Source: Massilia forsythiae (lineage in GTDB: Bacteria; Pseudomonadota; Gammaproteobacteria; Burkholderiales; Burkholderiaceae_D). Taken from it: a stretch of DNA of 64,000 bases. Location of the stretch: the NCBI RefSeq assembly GCF_012849555.1, contig NZ_CP051685.1:1240001-1304000 (forward strand), in the 5' to 3' direction. Shown piece by piece: positions 16,923 through 26,679 of this stretch (its first letter is position 1; the number at the start of each line of letters is the position of its first letter). A program made the translations under genes and the position numbers. Under the pieces are notes generated by a model. That model did no database searches and was not told the origin of the DNA. It saw nothing but the letters and a program-made list of their open reading frames with translations.

Positions 16923-19322
16923 TCACACCATCGGCGGATCGGTCTCGCGGTCGAACGAACGATGGCTGGCCAGCGCTTCCTTGAAGGCGTCCAGCGTGCC
17001 ATCGACCAGCAGGCTCGGGTCGGCCGAACCGTCCGGCAGCGTCTGCGGGATCATCGCCTTGGTCAGCAGGTTGGCGCCGTTGCCCAGGACCAGGATCGGC
17101 TTGCAGTGGCGATATTGCTCGCGCAGGAAGTCGATCGCTTGGGCATTGCGGGCCAGCAGGTCGGCGCCGCCGTCGGCCACGATCACCGCGTCGTACATCA
17201 CCGACGGTCCGGCTTCCAGCGATATTTCGACGTCCAGCGCATCGCCGCCGCTGGTCTTGACCTTGCCCAGCATGTTGCCCACCAGGCGCGGCACCGCACC
17301 ATCCTTCAGCAGGTCGGCATAGAGGGCGCGCACCGCATCGCCGTCGACGCCGTTCGCCACCAGGATCGCCACGCGGCGGGTGCGGATGCCGGTCTGGCCC
17401 GGACGCGCCAGCAGCGACAGCGACGGCGACGGCTCGTAGGCCGGGATCGGCGTGTCGTTCACACGCGGCAGCGCTTCCGGCACGTCCAGGCCCAGGCCTT
17501 CGGCGACCTTCGCCACCAGGCCGGCATCGACGTTGGCCAGCTGGGCCAGCACGCGCTGGCGCACGGCCAGGGTCTGCACGCGGCTCAGCTCGAAGCGGAA
17601 GGCGTTGGCGATGTGGGTCTGCTCGGCCGGCGACTGGCTCTGGTAGAACAGGCGTGCCTGACCGTAGTGTTCGGCGAACAGTTCCGGCTTGCCGCGCACC
17701 TTGTCGACATTATTGAAGGCTTCCGGGAAGCTGGTGAAGCCCATGCGGCCGGCCTGGAACGGGCAGCCGCCGCCCAGCGAATTCGGCTCGTAGGAGACGC
17801 GGCCACGGGCGATGGCCTGGCGGTGCATGCCGTCGCGCTGGTTGTTCTGGATCTGCACGATCGGCGTGTTGATCGGGATCTCGTGGAAGTTGGCGCCGCC
17901 CAGGCGCGAGATTTGCGTATCCAGGTACGAGTGGTTACGGCCCTGCAGCAGCGGGTCGTTGGAGAAATCGATGCCCGGGATGATGTGCGCGGTGCAGAAG
18001 GCCACCTGCTCGGTCTCGGCAAAGAAGTTGTCCGGATTACGGTCCAGCACCATGCGGCCGACCGGGGTCACCGGCACCAGTTCTTCCGGGACCAGCTTGG
18101 TCGAATCCAGGATGTCGAACGGGAACGACGCGGCTTGCTCTTCGGTGAAGATCTGCAGGCCCAGTTCCCACTGCGGGAAGTTGCCGCCTTCGATCGCTTC
18201 CCACAGGTCGCGGCGGTGGAAGTCGGAATCGGCGCCCGAGATGCGCACCGCTTCGTCCCACACCAGCGAGTGGGTGCCTTGCAGCGGGGTCCAGTGGAAT
18301 TTCACGAAGCGCGATTCGCCCTGCGCATTGATCAGGCGGAAGGTGTGCACGCCGAAGCCCTGCATGGTGCGGTAGCTGCGCGGGATGGCGCGGTCCGACA
18401 TCGCCCACATCAGCATGTGGGTGATTTCCGGCGACAGCGAGGCGAAGTCCCAGAAGGTGTCGTGGGCGGTGGCGGCCTGCGGCATGCCGTGGTGCGGTTC
18501 CGGCTTGGCGGCGTGCACCAGGTCCGGGAATTTCATCGCGTCCTGGATGAAGAACACCGGAATGTTGTTGCCCACCAGGTCCCAGTTACCCTGCTCGGTA
18601 TAGAACTTGACCGCGAAGCCGCGCACGTCGCGCGCGGTGTCGGTCGAGCCACGTTCGCCGGCCACGGTCGAGAAACGCACGAACACCGGGGTGCGCTTGC
18701 CCTTCTCGGCGAGCGGCACGGCGCGGGTCAGGTCGGTGTAGTCGCCGTAGGATTCGAAGAAGCCGTGCGCGGCCGAACCGCGCGCGTGCACCACGCGCTC
18801 GGGAATGCGCTCGTGGTCGAAGTGGGTGATCTTTTCGCGCAGAATGAAATCTTCCATCGCGGTCGGGCCGCGCAGGCCGATCTTCAGCGAATTCTGGTTG
18901 TCGGCGATCGGCACGCCCTGGTTGGTGGTCAGCACCTGGTTGCCGGCATCGACGCGCACGCGGTCCAGCGGCGCGGTGGTGCGGTTCTCGCCATTCGGCG
19001 GCTGGCCATTGCCGACCTTGTCGGACATGACGATTTCCGTGCTGGTGCTGCCGGTGGCGGCCGGCGTGGACGGCTGGTTGTGGGCGCCTTCGGACGGGGT
19101 GCGCGCGGCATCGCCGTATTCACCGGCCTTGGTCGGGTTGTACGGCATGGCGGCCGCCAGCTGCTTCTCGGCGGTGGTCTTTTCGAGCAGGCGCTCGGGA
19201 ACCGGGTCGTTGTTGCCCAGGCTCGCCGGCGGCGTGCTGGTGGAGGGTCCTGCCACGGTGCTCAATACCGAGCCGGCACCGTCGACGGAAGCTGGCGTAG
19301 CGTTTTTCTTGGGGGCGGTCAT
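16923..19322 (-). CDS. katE: Large-subunit catalase, HPII type
   Basis: 799 aa clade-2 haem catalase that breaks down hydrogen peroxide. Catalytic His179 ([12 protein letters not shown]), Asn252 ([10 protein letters not shown]) and the proximal haem-ligand Tyr466 ([10 protein letters not shown]) keep the spacing of E. coli HPII (His128, Asn201, Tyr415). The C-terminal flavodoxin-like domain (from about residue 645, [13 protein letters not shown]) is complete. The N-terminal extension of about 110 residues is low-complexity and longer than usual. AGGAC precedes the ATG at 19322. The AT-rich upstream region probably holds its promoter. Confidence 0.95.
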   Translation of the reverse strand: MTAPKKNATPASVDGAGSVLSTVAGPSTSTPPASLGNNDPVPERLLEKTTAEKQLAAAMPYNPTKAGEYGDAARTPSEGAHNQPSTPAATGSTSTEIVMSDKVGNGQPPNGENRTTAPLDRVRVDAGNQVLTTNQGVPIADNQNSLKIGLRGPTAMEDFILREKITHFDHERIPERVVHARGSAAHGFFESYGDYTDLTRAVPLAEKGKRTPVFVRFSTVAGERGSTDTARDVRGFAVKFYTEQGNWDLVGNNIPVFFIQDAMKFPDLVHAAKPEPHHGMPQAATAHDTFWDFASLSPEITHMLMWAMSDRAIPRSYRTMQGFGVHTFRLINAQGESRFVKFHWTPLQGTHSLVWDEAVRISGADSDFHRRDLWEAIEGGNFPQWELGLQIFTEEQAASFPFDILDSTKLVPEELVPVTPVGRMVLDRNPDNFFAETEQVAFCTAHIIPGIDFSNDPLLQGRNHSYLDTQISRLGGANFHEIPINTPIVQIQNNQRDGMHRQAIARGRVSYEPNSLGGGCPFQAGRMGFTSFPEAFNNVDKVRGKPELFAEHYGQARLFYQSQSPAEQTHIANAFRFELSRVQTLAVRQRVLAQLANVDAGLVAKVAEGLGLDVPEALPRVNDTPIPAYEPSPSLSLLARPGQTGIRTRRVAILVANGVDGDAVRALYADLLKDGAVPRLVGNMLGKVKTSGGDALDVEISLEAGPSVMYDAVIVADGGADLLARNAQAIDFLREQYRHCKPILVLGNGANLLTKAMIPQTLPDGSADPSLLVDGTLDAFKEALASHRSFDRETDPPMV

Positions 19323-19339
19323 CCTGTCCTCACTGGTTA

Positions 19340-19515
19340 ATCTTTCATTGTTGTTTCAACGAACAACATAACCGAGTGCAGACCCGCCCACTGTTGGATA
19401 ACTAACAGAAGGACAATAACCCTGTTAAATGATTACTATGAGACTAATAGGTTATTACTAAAATTAGTAATATTAATGAAATATCTTATGAGAAATTAGT
19501 GATATTTTTTATCAC
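19340..19515 (-). promoter_or_regulatory. AT-rich katE upstream region with two palindromes
   Basis: This stretch is strikingly AT-rich for the window. It holds the inverted repeats ATTACTAA-AA-TTAGTAAT (19454-19471) and GTGATA-TTTTT-TATCAC (19499-19515). Both lie 130-195 bp upstream of katE and just after the stop of the reverse-strand DUF3016 gene. An ATAG-N7-CTAA stretch (19447-19461) resembles one half of an OxyR box, but that match is weak. Confidence 0.5.
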
Positions 19516-19556
19516 AACACCCGAAAACGTTTCATTCATGCCGCCTGCAATCGAAC

Positions 19557-20051
19557 TCAACGGCGCCGTGGCAAGGGCGCGATGGTCTTTTCGAACCATT
19601 CGTCGATCATCTCTTTTTCGTAGCGCAGCGGTTCGCTGTCAAAGTAGTGATGCGGCCCTTGCTGGTAGTTCATGTCGGACAGCTTGGCTTCCCCGCTCTT
19701 GATCACCTGCCCGTTCTGCTCGACGGTGTAGCGCAAGTCCATGCGCGGCCAGTCGGCGCTGCCGCTGAGCACGCGCAGGTCGCGTCCCAGGCGCGCGTTC
19801 GGAATCAGGCGCCCGGCAGGGTCGAAGTCGAGCACTTCGATGCGCAGGTCCTGGCCTTCGGGCAATGACTTGCCGAGCTTGGTGAAATGGTCGGTGACCT
19901 GGGCCAGCATGTCGTCGCGTTCCCAGGTCGCGAACGGCAGGTCGTGGAAGGTTTCGGGGTGGACATAGGTGACGGTGACCGCCGCCGAGGCGCCGCCCGC
20001 GGCCAGCGCCAGCAGCCCTGCCAGGGCGATGTCCTTCATGAACGATTTCAT
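19557..20051 (-). CDS. DUF3016 family exported protein
   Basis: 164 aa. Signal peptide MKSFMKDIALAGLLALAAGGASA, then AVTVTYVHPETFHDLPF, the characteristic DUF3016 opening (VxVxYxxPExFxD). Conserved DLRIEVLDFDPAGR and the C-terminal LRYEKEMIDEWFEK also fit. The function of the family is unknown; it is periplasmic by signal. GGAGC lies upstream of the ATG at 20051; an in-frame reading to 20144 is unsupported. It is transcribed toward katE, 234 bp away. Confidence 0.83.
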   Translation of the reverse strand: MKSFMKDIALAGLLALAAGGASAAVTVTYVHPETFHDLPFATWERDDMLAQVTDHFTKLGKSLPEGQDLRIEVLDFDPAGRLIPNARLGRDLRVLSGSADWPRMDLRYTVEQNGQVIKSGEAKLSDMNYQQGPHHYFDSEPLRYEKEMIDEWFEKTIAPLPRRR

Positions 20052-20212
20052 GGCCTGCTCCTTGATCGATTGGTTTTTCGCTTCGAATATACGCCCGTTT
20101 CCAAGGCAGCGTCCGTTTGGCAGACCTACGCAACCATGTTGCATGCGGCAGACAAGCGATCAAAAGATGGCTGACAAGAAAATAATTTCTCTAAAAACTT
20201 CTTTATTACTTG

Positions 20213-20241
20213 TTGTTAAGGCGAAATCCGCATACTACAAT
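20213..20241 (+). promoter_or_regulatory. Sigma-70-like promoter of the HD-GYP regulator gene
   Basis: TTGTTA (20213-20218), a 17-bp spacer and TACAAT (20236-20241) sit in an AT-rich 100-bp stretch, giving a leader of about 65 nt to the ATG at 20312. Confidence 0.5.
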
Positions 20242-20311
20242 CGGTTTGCATTCATGATGCTTTTGCGCAATCTTTATCGTTTCCAGCCTCCTTTCGATAC
20301 CGGATCGTCCC

Positions 20312-21817
20312 ATGTCATTCCTGTCCCCAGCCGCGCCCAAGCTCGCTCCCTGGAAAGTCCTGCTGGTCGACGACGAGCCGGACATCCACGACGTCACCAG
20401 GCTGACGCTGGCGCGTTTCCGCCTGGACGGGCGCGCCCTGCAATTCCTGCACGCCTACAGCGGCGCCGAGGCGCGCGCGATACTGGCGCGCGAGCCGGAC
20501 ATCGCGCTGGTATTTTTGGACGTGGTGATGGAGCGCGAGGACAGCGGCCTGGAGGTGGCGCGCTGGATGCGCCAGGAACTGGGCAACGCCTTCACCCGCA
20601 TCGTGCTGCGCACCGGCCAGCCGGGCCAGGCGCCCGAGGAGCGCGTGATCGTCGACTACGACATCAACGACTACAAGGAAAAGACCGAGCTCGACCGCAC
20701 CAAGCTGTTCACCACCACCTTCGCCGCGCTGCGCGCCTACCGCGACATCATGAAGGTGGAAGAGGCGCGCCGCACCCAGCACAATTACCGCGAAGGCCTG
20801 GAGCGCGTGATCGCGGCCTCGTCGCACATCTTCCGCCAGCGTAATTTGAAGGATTTCGCCAGCGGCCTGCTGCAGCAGGTGGTGGCGCTGTTGCAGCTGG
20901 AGCAGAGCATGCTGCTGCGCGTGGCCGGCGCCAGCGTCATCGCCGGGGAAAGCCGCTACGAGATCCTGGCGCGCATCGGCGAGATGGGCGAAGCCGACAT
21001 CGGTCCGCAGCTGGTGGCGCAACTGGACGAAGCGCGCCACAACCGCATCTCCAAGCTGCACGGCGACACCTACGTCGGCTATTTTCCGAATGCCAGCGGC
21101 AAAGCCTCGCTGCTGGTGCTCAAGGGCGTCGACGAGCTGTCCGAGATCGACGTCCAGCTGCTCGACGTGTTCTGCTCGGGCGTGGCGATCGCCTTCGACA
21201 ACATCCTGCTCAACCAGGAAATCACCGATACCCAGGCCGAGCTGATCCTGCGCCTGGGCGACGTGGTCGAATCGCGCTCGCACGAAGCCGGCAACCACGT
21301 GCGCCGCATGGCGCAGGTGTGCCGCCTGCTGGCGCAGGAATCGGGCATGCCGGCCGACGAGACCGCGGTGCTGGTGCACGCCGCGCCGATGCACGACATC
21401 GGCAAGATCGCCACGCCGGACGCGGTGCTGCTGAAACCCGGCCGCCTCACGCCCGAGGAGTGGGAGATCATGAAGCAGCACCCGACCGTCGGGCTGCAGA
21501 TCCTGGACGGCTCGCAGCGGCCGATCCTGAAGGCGGCCGCCGTGATCGCCCACCAGCACCACGAAAAGTACGACGGCAGCGGCTATCCGCAGGGCTTGTC
21601 CGGCGAACAGATCCACCCGTACGCGCGCATCGTGGCGGTGGCCGACGTGTTCGACGCCCTCACCCACGCGCGCTGCTACAAGCAAGCCTGGCCGCTGGAA
21701 CAGGTGCGCGACCACCTGCGCGAAGTGGCCGGACGCCATCTCGATCCGCGCTACGTCGACATCCTGGTGAGGAATATCGACAAGGCCGAGGAGATCAACC
21801 GCCTGTGGCCGGATTGA
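20312..21817 (+). CDS. Response regulator with DUF3369 and HD-GYP domains (c-di-GMP phosphodiesterase)
   Basis: 501 aa. Residues 14-140 form a receiver with phospho-acceptor Asp70 (VFLDVVME) and acidic pocket DDE at 20-22. DUF3369, a GAF-like sensor, covers about 160-320. The C-terminal HD-GYP domain has H361-D-I-G-K, HQHHEKYDGSGYPQGL near 414-429 and the VADVFDALT strand, so the metal site and GYP motif look complete. Expected to hydrolyse cyclic di-GMP under control of a kinase, possibly the hybrid kinase encoded 109 bp downstream. Confidence 0.92.
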   Translation: MSFLSPAAPKLAPWKVLLVDDEPDIHDVTRLTLARFRLDGRALQFLHAYSGAEARAILAREPDIALVFLDVVMEREDSGLEVARWMRQELGNAFTRIVLRTGQPGQAPEERVIVDYDINDYKEKTELDRTKLFTTTFAALRAYRDIMKVEEARRTQHNYREGLERVIAASSHIFRQRNLKDFASGLLQQVVALLQLEQSMLLRVAGASVIAGESRYEILARIGEMGEADIGPQLVAQLDEARHNRISKLHGDTYVGYFPNASGKASLLVLKGVDELSEIDVQLLDVFCSGVAIAFDNILLNQEITDTQAELILRLGDVVESRSHEAGNHVRRMAQVCRLLAQESGMPADETAVLVHAAPMHDIGKIATPDAVLLKPGRLTPEEWEIMKQHPTVGLQILDGSQRPILKAAAVIAHQHHEKYDGSGYPQGLSGEQIHPYARIVAVADVFDALTHARCYKQAWPLEQVRDHLREVAGRHLDPRYVDILVRNIDKAEEINRLWPD

Positions 21818-21926
21818 CCCTGCCGATTATTTCCGTGCCACAAGCCCGGGATTGTCCGGTAGTATGCTCGGCTTCGGGACAAGCTCCCCATGTCCACGGC
21901 CGGCAAGCCGTACCGTCCTCCTGAAG

Positions 21927-24131
21927 ATGCGCATTCGAACCCGGCTGTTGATCGTGATCCTCGCCATTCTGCTGCCCGCCTTCGTGGCGGCGGCGCTGGC
22001 GGTCGGCTATGTCTACCTGGAAGAACGGCGCGCCCAGGAAAAGAGCGTGCACGAGGCGGTGCGCGCCTTCGCCCTGCTGGTCGACAACGAGCTGGAAACC
22101 AGCGAAGCCACGCTGCGCGCGCTGGCCAATTCGCCCTCGCTGGCCAAGGGCGACCTGGCCGAGTTCTACCGCCACGCGCAATCGCTGGCACCGTCGCGCG
22201 ACACCGCGATCGTGCTGTACGACCTGAACGCGCGCCAGCTGCTCAACACCCGTGCGCCGCTGGGCAGCGCGCTGCCGGCCCAGCGTTTTTCCAACATCGG
22301 CGAGTTGATGAAACAGCACGGCGCCGACCGCACCCTGGTGTCCGACCTGTACGCGGCGCCGCTGGGCAGCCGCTACGACTACGTGATCCAGGTGCCGGTG
22401 CGCCGCGACGGCCGCATCACCCATTTCCTGAGCCTGAGCTCGAACGCTTCCAGCATGCAGGACCTGCTGGAACGGCAGGGTTTCCCGGACCAGTGGCAGG
22501 CGGTGATCGTCGACCGCGGCGGCCACATCATCGCGCGCCTGCAGGAGGCGGAAAAATTCCGCGGCCGCCTGGTGCGCGACGCCGTGCTGCGCAAGTTCGC
22601 CGCCATGCCGGACGGGATGGTGTCGGCCACCAACCTGGCCGGCATCCCGATGCACGGCTATTTCAGCACGGTGCCCGATTCCGGCTGGCGCGTGATGGTC
22701 ACGATCCCGCAGGAAGAGATGCGCCGGGTGCCGCAGCGCGCCGCCGCCTTCCTGGCCGCCATCATGGCGCTGCTGCTGGTGCTGGCGGTGGCGGTGGCGC
22801 GCTGGTTCGGCCAGCGCGCGCTGGCGCCGATCGACTACCTGGCGCGCAGCGCCGAGGAGCTCGGCCAGGGCCGCGAAGTCGCCTATGCGCCGCAGCGCGT
22901 GCACGAGTTCGACGCGGTGGCGCGGCGCCTGGCCGAAGCCAGCGGCAAGATCCTGCGCGCCCAGGGCGAACTGGAACGGCGCGTGGCCGAGGCGGTGGCC
23001 GACAGCGAGCGCGCCCAGAACGCCCTGCTGCGCGGCCAGAAGCTGGAGGCGCTGGGACGCCTGACCGGCGGCATCGCGCACGAATTCAACAACCTGCTGC
23101 AGACGCTGACCACGGCGCTGCAGATGGCCTCGCTCACAGCCACGCAACCCAGGGTGCAGAGCCTGCTCGACACCTGCAAGCGCACGGTCGGGCGCGCCGC
23201 CGCGCTGACCACGCGCCTGGGTTCGTTCGGCCGGGTGCAGGACGCCAAGCTACTGACCGTCGACCCGTGCGAGCAGGTGCGCAACTCGGTGCAGCTGATG
23301 CGCGGCGTGCTGCGCCAGGACATCGACCTGCAGGTGAGCTGCGCCGCGGACGCCTGGCCGGTCACGGTCGACCCGCTGCAGTTCGACCTGGCGCTGCTGA
23401 ACCTGGCCATCAACGCGCGCGACGCCATGCCGTCCGGCGGCCGCCTCGCCATCGACGTGCGCAACGTGGCGCTGGAGACGACCGCGGAGCGCGCCGGCGG
23501 CGAGTGCGTGCGGGTACGCCTGGCCGACAGCGGCGCCGGCATGCCACCCGAGGTGCTGGCGCGCGCGCTCGATCCGTTCTTTACCACCAAGGCGCCGGGC
23601 GAAGGCACCGGCCTCGGCCTGCCGCAGGCCTACGCCTTCGCCACCCAGTCGCAGGGCCACCTGGCGCTGGCCAGCAGCGTCGGCGCCGGCACCACGGTCG
23701 ACATCTTCCTGCCGCGTTCGCGCCAGGCGCTGTCGCCCACGGCGGCGGCCAAGGACGGCGTTCTACCGCGCGCGGCCGGACGGGTGCTGTTCGTCGAGGA
23801 CGACCCGCTGGTGCGCGAGGCGGTCCTGCCGGGCCTGGAGGAATCCGGCTTCGACGTGGTGGTGGCCGCCAGCGGCGACGAGGCACTGGCCATGATCGAG
23901 GGCGGCCTGGACGCCGACGTGGTGTTTTCCGACGTCGTCATGCCGGGCCGGGTGAGCGGCATCGACCTGGCCGCCATCCTGCACGAACGCCGCCCCGGCC
24001 TGCCAGTGGTGCTGGCCACCGGCTATACCGACCAGCGCGCCGTCGTCCCCGGTGTGCAGGTGCTGGCCAAGCCGTACGAGATCGGCCAGCTGATCGAGCT
24101 GCTGGGGTCGCTCGCGCGGGCGAATACGTAA
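21927..24131 (+). CDS. Hybrid sensor histidine kinase with periplasmic Cache-like domain and receiver
   Basis: 734 aa. Membrane helices near residues 8-28 and 275-297 bracket a roughly 245-residue periplasmic sensor (double-Cache-like pattern). A HAMP-like linker follows, then a HisKA-type domain with His385 in GGIAHEFNN, an ATPase domain with DSGAGMPPE and GEGTGLGLPQ, and a C-terminal receiver with Asp669 (VVFSDVVMPG) and Lys in LAKPYE. The layout (H box EFNN, attached receiver) is the group of kinases that often feed HD-GYP or other output regulators. The start MRIRTRLLIV at 21927 is chosen over in-frame codons upstream. The DUF296 gene follows at 34 bp. Confidence 0.9.
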   Translation: MRIRTRLLIVILAILLPAFVAAALAVGYVYLEERRAQEKSVHEAVRAFALLVDNELETSEATLRALANSPSLAKGDLAEFYRHAQSLAPSRDTAIVLYDLNARQLLNTRAPLGSALPAQRFSNIGELMKQHGADRTLVSDLYAAPLGSRYDYVIQVPVRRDGRITHFLSLSSNASSMQDLLERQGFPDQWQAVIVDRGGHIIARLQEAEKFRGRLVRDAVLRKFAAMPDGMVSATNLAGIPMHGYFSTVPDSGWRVMVTIPQEEMRRVPQRAAAFLAAIMALLLVLAVAVARWFGQRALAPIDYLARSAEELGQGREVAYAPQRVHEFDAVARRLAEASGKILRAQGELERRVAEAVADSERAQNALLRGQKLEALGRLTGGIAHEFNNLLQTLTTALQMASLTATQPRVQSLLDTCKRTVGRAAALTTRLGSFGRVQDAKLLTVDPCEQVRNSVQLMRGVLRQDIDLQVSCAADAWPVTVDPLQFDLALLNLAINARDAMPSGGRLAIDVRNVALETTAERAGGECVRVRLADSGAGMPPEVLARALDPFFTTKAPGEGTGLGLPQAYAFATQSQGHLALASSVGAGTTVDIFLPRSRQALSPTAAAKDGVLPRAAGRVLFVEDDPLVREAVLPGLEESGFDVVVAASGDEALAMIEGGLDADVVFSDVVMPGRVSGIDLAAILHERRPGLPVVLATGYTDQRAVVPGVQVLAKPYEIGQLIELLGSLARANT

Positions 24132-24165
24132 CATGGCGTCGCCATCCGACGAGAAGGAAGCTGCC

Positions 24166-24567
24166 ATGAGTATGACCGCCCTGCCCCTGCGCATCCCTGC
24201 CGGCGCCGACCTGCGCGCCGCGCTCGCCGCCATTCCCGCCGCGTACGGCGCCGCCGCCGCCTTCGTGGTGCAGGGCATCGGCAGCCTGAGCGTGGCCCGC
24301 ATCCGCTATGCCGGCGTGGCCGACCCGGCCGAACTGCGCGGCGACCTCGAACTCCTGAGCCTGGGCGGCTCGCTGGCGCCGGACGGCGTGCACCTGCACC
24401 TGGCGGTGGCGGACGCGCACGGGCGCGTGACCGGCGGCCACATGGCGCCGGGCTGCATCGTGCGCACCACCGCCGAGGTGCTGGTGGCGCTGCTGCCCGG
24501 CCACCGTTTCAGCCGCGAACACGACGCCGCGACCGGGTTCCTGGAATTGCGGGTGGACCAGGATTGA
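24166..24567 (+). CDS. DUF296/PPC-domain protein
   Basis: 133 aa, a single PPC (plants and prokaryotes conserved) domain: AAFVVQGIGSLSVARIRYAG, LSLGGSLAPDGVHLHLAVAD, RVTGGHMAPGCIVRTTAEVLV. The GGHMAPG-type segment with His residues usually marks a trimeric metal-containing fold. In plants the domain accompanies AT-hooks; the bacterial role is unknown. A GAAGGAAG ribosome site supports the ATG at 24166. It may be co-transcribed with the hybrid kinase. Confidence 0.85.
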   Translation: MSMTALPLRIPAGADLRAALAAIPAAYGAAAAFVVQGIGSLSVARIRYAGVADPAELRGDLELLSLGGSLAPDGVHLHLAVADAHGRVTGGHMAPGCIVRTTAEVLVALLPGHRFSREHDAATGFLELRVDQD

Positions 24568-24598
24568 GCACGCATGCCGGCTCATGGCGGCATCCACG

Positions 24599-26551
24599 TC
24601 ATTTCTTGGCGAGCGCCTGCGGAAAGCGCAGGTAGTACTGCAAGCCCTTGCCCGGACTGCTCTCCACCCGCAGCGAACCGCCCAGCGCCCCGGTCACGAG
24701 GTTGTACAGGATATGCGCACCGAGCCCGCTGCCGCCGTTGCCGCGCCGGGTGGTGAAGAACGGATCGAACAGTTGACCCAGGGTGTCGGCATCCATGCCG
24801 GCGCCGTCGTCGCCGTATTCGAACGCCACCATGCCGCCCTCCAGCGCCGCGCGGATGCGGATGGTTCCCGGCTGCTCCTGCGCGAAACCGTGCACCAGCG
24901 AGTTCATGACCATGTTGGTCAGCACCTGCGACAACGCGCCCGGCAGGCTGTCCAGCACCAGGTCCGGCGCGCAGTCCAGTTCCACTGCCACCGGCCGCCC
25001 TTTCAATTTCGGCTGCAGCGACAGCAGCACCTCGTTCAGGTAGGCACGCAGGTCGAAGCGGCGGATGCCGTCCGAGGACTGGTCCACCGCCACCTGCTTG
25101 AAGCTGCGCACCAGCGCCGCGGCGCGCTGGGTGTTGCTGGTCATGATCCGCAGCGACTGGTCGAGCACGTCGAAGAAGCCGTGCAGGCCCTCCTCGGTCA
25201 GGCTGCCGGCGGCCAGGTCCTCGCGCGTGAGCTTGAGCTCCTGCACCAGGTTGCTGGTGGCGGTCACGCAGATGCCCAGCGGCGTGTTGATCTCGTGGGC
25301 CACGCCGGCCACCAGCCGGCCCAGCGAGGCCAGCTTTTCCTGACGCACCAGTTCCGATTGGGCGTCGCGCAGCTGGGTCAGCGCGCGGTTGAGCTCGGCG
25401 TTGCGGTTTTCCAGGCTGTCGCGCGCCTGGCGGATGGCGCGCCCGGCCTCCATGCGCGCCAGCGCCACCGCCACGTGGCTGGCGATAAAGGCGAGCAGGT
25501 CGAGCTCGGCCTTGCCGTAGACCACGGCCGGGTCGTAGCTCTGCACCACCAGCACGCCCAGCGCCTTGTCGTCCACCAGCATCGGCGCGCCGATCCAGCT
25601 GGCGATGTCGAGGTTGCCGAGCGGTTGGTCGACCCGGCCGGCCGCCTGCAGGCGCGCGAAGCTGCCGGCGTCGTGCAGCTGCGCCTGGCGCGACCGCAGC
25701 ACGTACGACACCATGCCGACCCCGAACGGAAAGCGCGTGCGCGGCGCGCCGCCGTCCTTTTCGTCGACGCAATAGGGAATCACGATCTCGCCGCTGTCCG
25801 GCTGCGCCAGCGCCACCAGGAAGTTGTTCGCTACCATCAGCTCGCCGACGATGCGGTGCACGGCGGCGGCCAGCGCATCGGTGTCGAGGGCGGCGCTGGA
25901 CAGGTCGGCGATCTGGTACAGCGCACGCTGGATCTGCTCGGCGCGCCGCCGTTCGGCCACCTCGCGCGCCAGCGCGCGGGTGCGCTCCTGCACGGCGCGC
26001 TCCAGGCGGTCCATGCTCTGCAAGCCCTGCAGCGCGTTCGACACGTGGTTGGCGATCAGCGAAAACAGCGCCTGGTCTTCCGCGCTGTAGGTGTGCTGCG
26101 CCAGGTGGCTCTGGATCACGATCGCGCCCAGCACCTCGTGGCGGTGGTCCAGCAGCGGGCAGCCCATCCAGTGCTCGGGCACGCTGCCGCGGCCCAGGCC
26201 GACGCCATCCTTGCGGGCACGCAGCTCATCGCCGGTAATCACCAGCGCGCGGCGGTTCAGCATGACCCAGGCGGTGGGCGACTGGTCGGGCGAGGCCAGC
26301 ACGATGCGCTGGTCGGGGTCGGGGCCGGCGTCGACGCTGTCGACGAAGTACACGAAGCGCACGCTGCCGTCCTCGCGGTCGGCCAGCGTCACGTAGAAAT
26401 TCTCAGCGTACATGATGCGCCCCAGCGCCCGGTGCACGGCGCCGACGAAGTCGACGATGTCGGTGCAGCTGGCGGACAATTGTCCGATCTCGAGCAGCAT
26501 CGATTGCACCGCTTCCAGGCGCACCAGCCGCGTTTCCCTCACACCTTCCAT
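24599..26551 (-). CDS. Soluble double-GAF sensor histidine kinase
   Basis: 650 aa without membrane segments. GAF domain 1 spans about residues 15-180 and GAF domain 2 about 215-370, joined by a charged coiled-coil stretch (RLERAVQERTRALAREVAERRRAEQ). A second coiled coil leads to the kinase with His419 in AGVAHEINTPLG and an ATPase domain with DDGAGMDAD and NGGSGLGAHI. This arrangement fits a cytosolic small-ligand or redox sensor. No receiver is attached and the cognate regulator is not adjacent on this strand. It faces the DUF296 gene tail to tail, 31 bp apart. Confidence 0.9.
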   Translation of the reverse strand: MEGVRETRLVRLEAVQSMLLEIGQLSASCTDIVDFVGAVHRALGRIMYAENFYVTLADREDGSVRFVYFVDSVDAGPDPDQRIVLASPDQSPTAWVMLNRRALVITGDELRARKDGVGLGRGSVPEHWMGCPLLDHRHEVLGAIVIQSHLAQHTYSAEDQALFSLIANHVSNALQGLQSMDRLERAVQERTRALAREVAERRRAEQIQRALYQIADLSSAALDTDALAAAVHRIVGELMVANNFLVALAQPDSGEIVIPYCVDEKDGGAPRTRFPFGVGMVSYVLRSRQAQLHDAGSFARLQAAGRVDQPLGNLDIASWIGAPMLVDDKALGVLVVQSYDPAVVYGKAELDLLAFIASHVAVALARMEAGRAIRQARDSLENRNAELNRALTQLRDAQSELVRQEKLASLGRLVAGVAHEINTPLGICVTATSNLVQELKLTREDLAAGSLTEEGLHGFFDVLDQSLRIMTSNTQRAAALVRSFKQVAVDQSSDGIRRFDLRAYLNEVLLSLQPKLKGRPVAVELDCAPDLVLDSLPGALSQVLTNMVMNSLVHGFAQEQPGTIRIRAALEGGMVAFEYGDDGAGMDADTLGQLFDPFFTTRRGNGGSGLGAHILYNLVTGALGGSLRVESSPGKGLQYYLRFPQALAKK

Positions 26552-26612
26552 GCCATCCCCTCGCGCATTCTATAATTCCACAAGGAAATATTAGCAGTTC
26601 GCAAGGAGAAGG

Positions 26613-26667
26613 GGAAAACGATCCGGACCGCGGCGGTCCGGCTGTAGCGCCGATGTGACGGCGCTAC
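26613..26667 (-). terminator. Terminator and second hairpin after the 163-aa hypothetical gene
   Basis: On the reverse strand, GTAGCGCC...GGCGCTAC (26644-26667) is followed by the stem CCGGACCG/CGGTCCGG (26623-26641) and then TCGTTTTCC. The second hairpin plus T run is a credible terminator before the double-GAF kinase gene. Confidence 0.6.
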
Positions 26668-26679
26668 CCGAACAAACGT

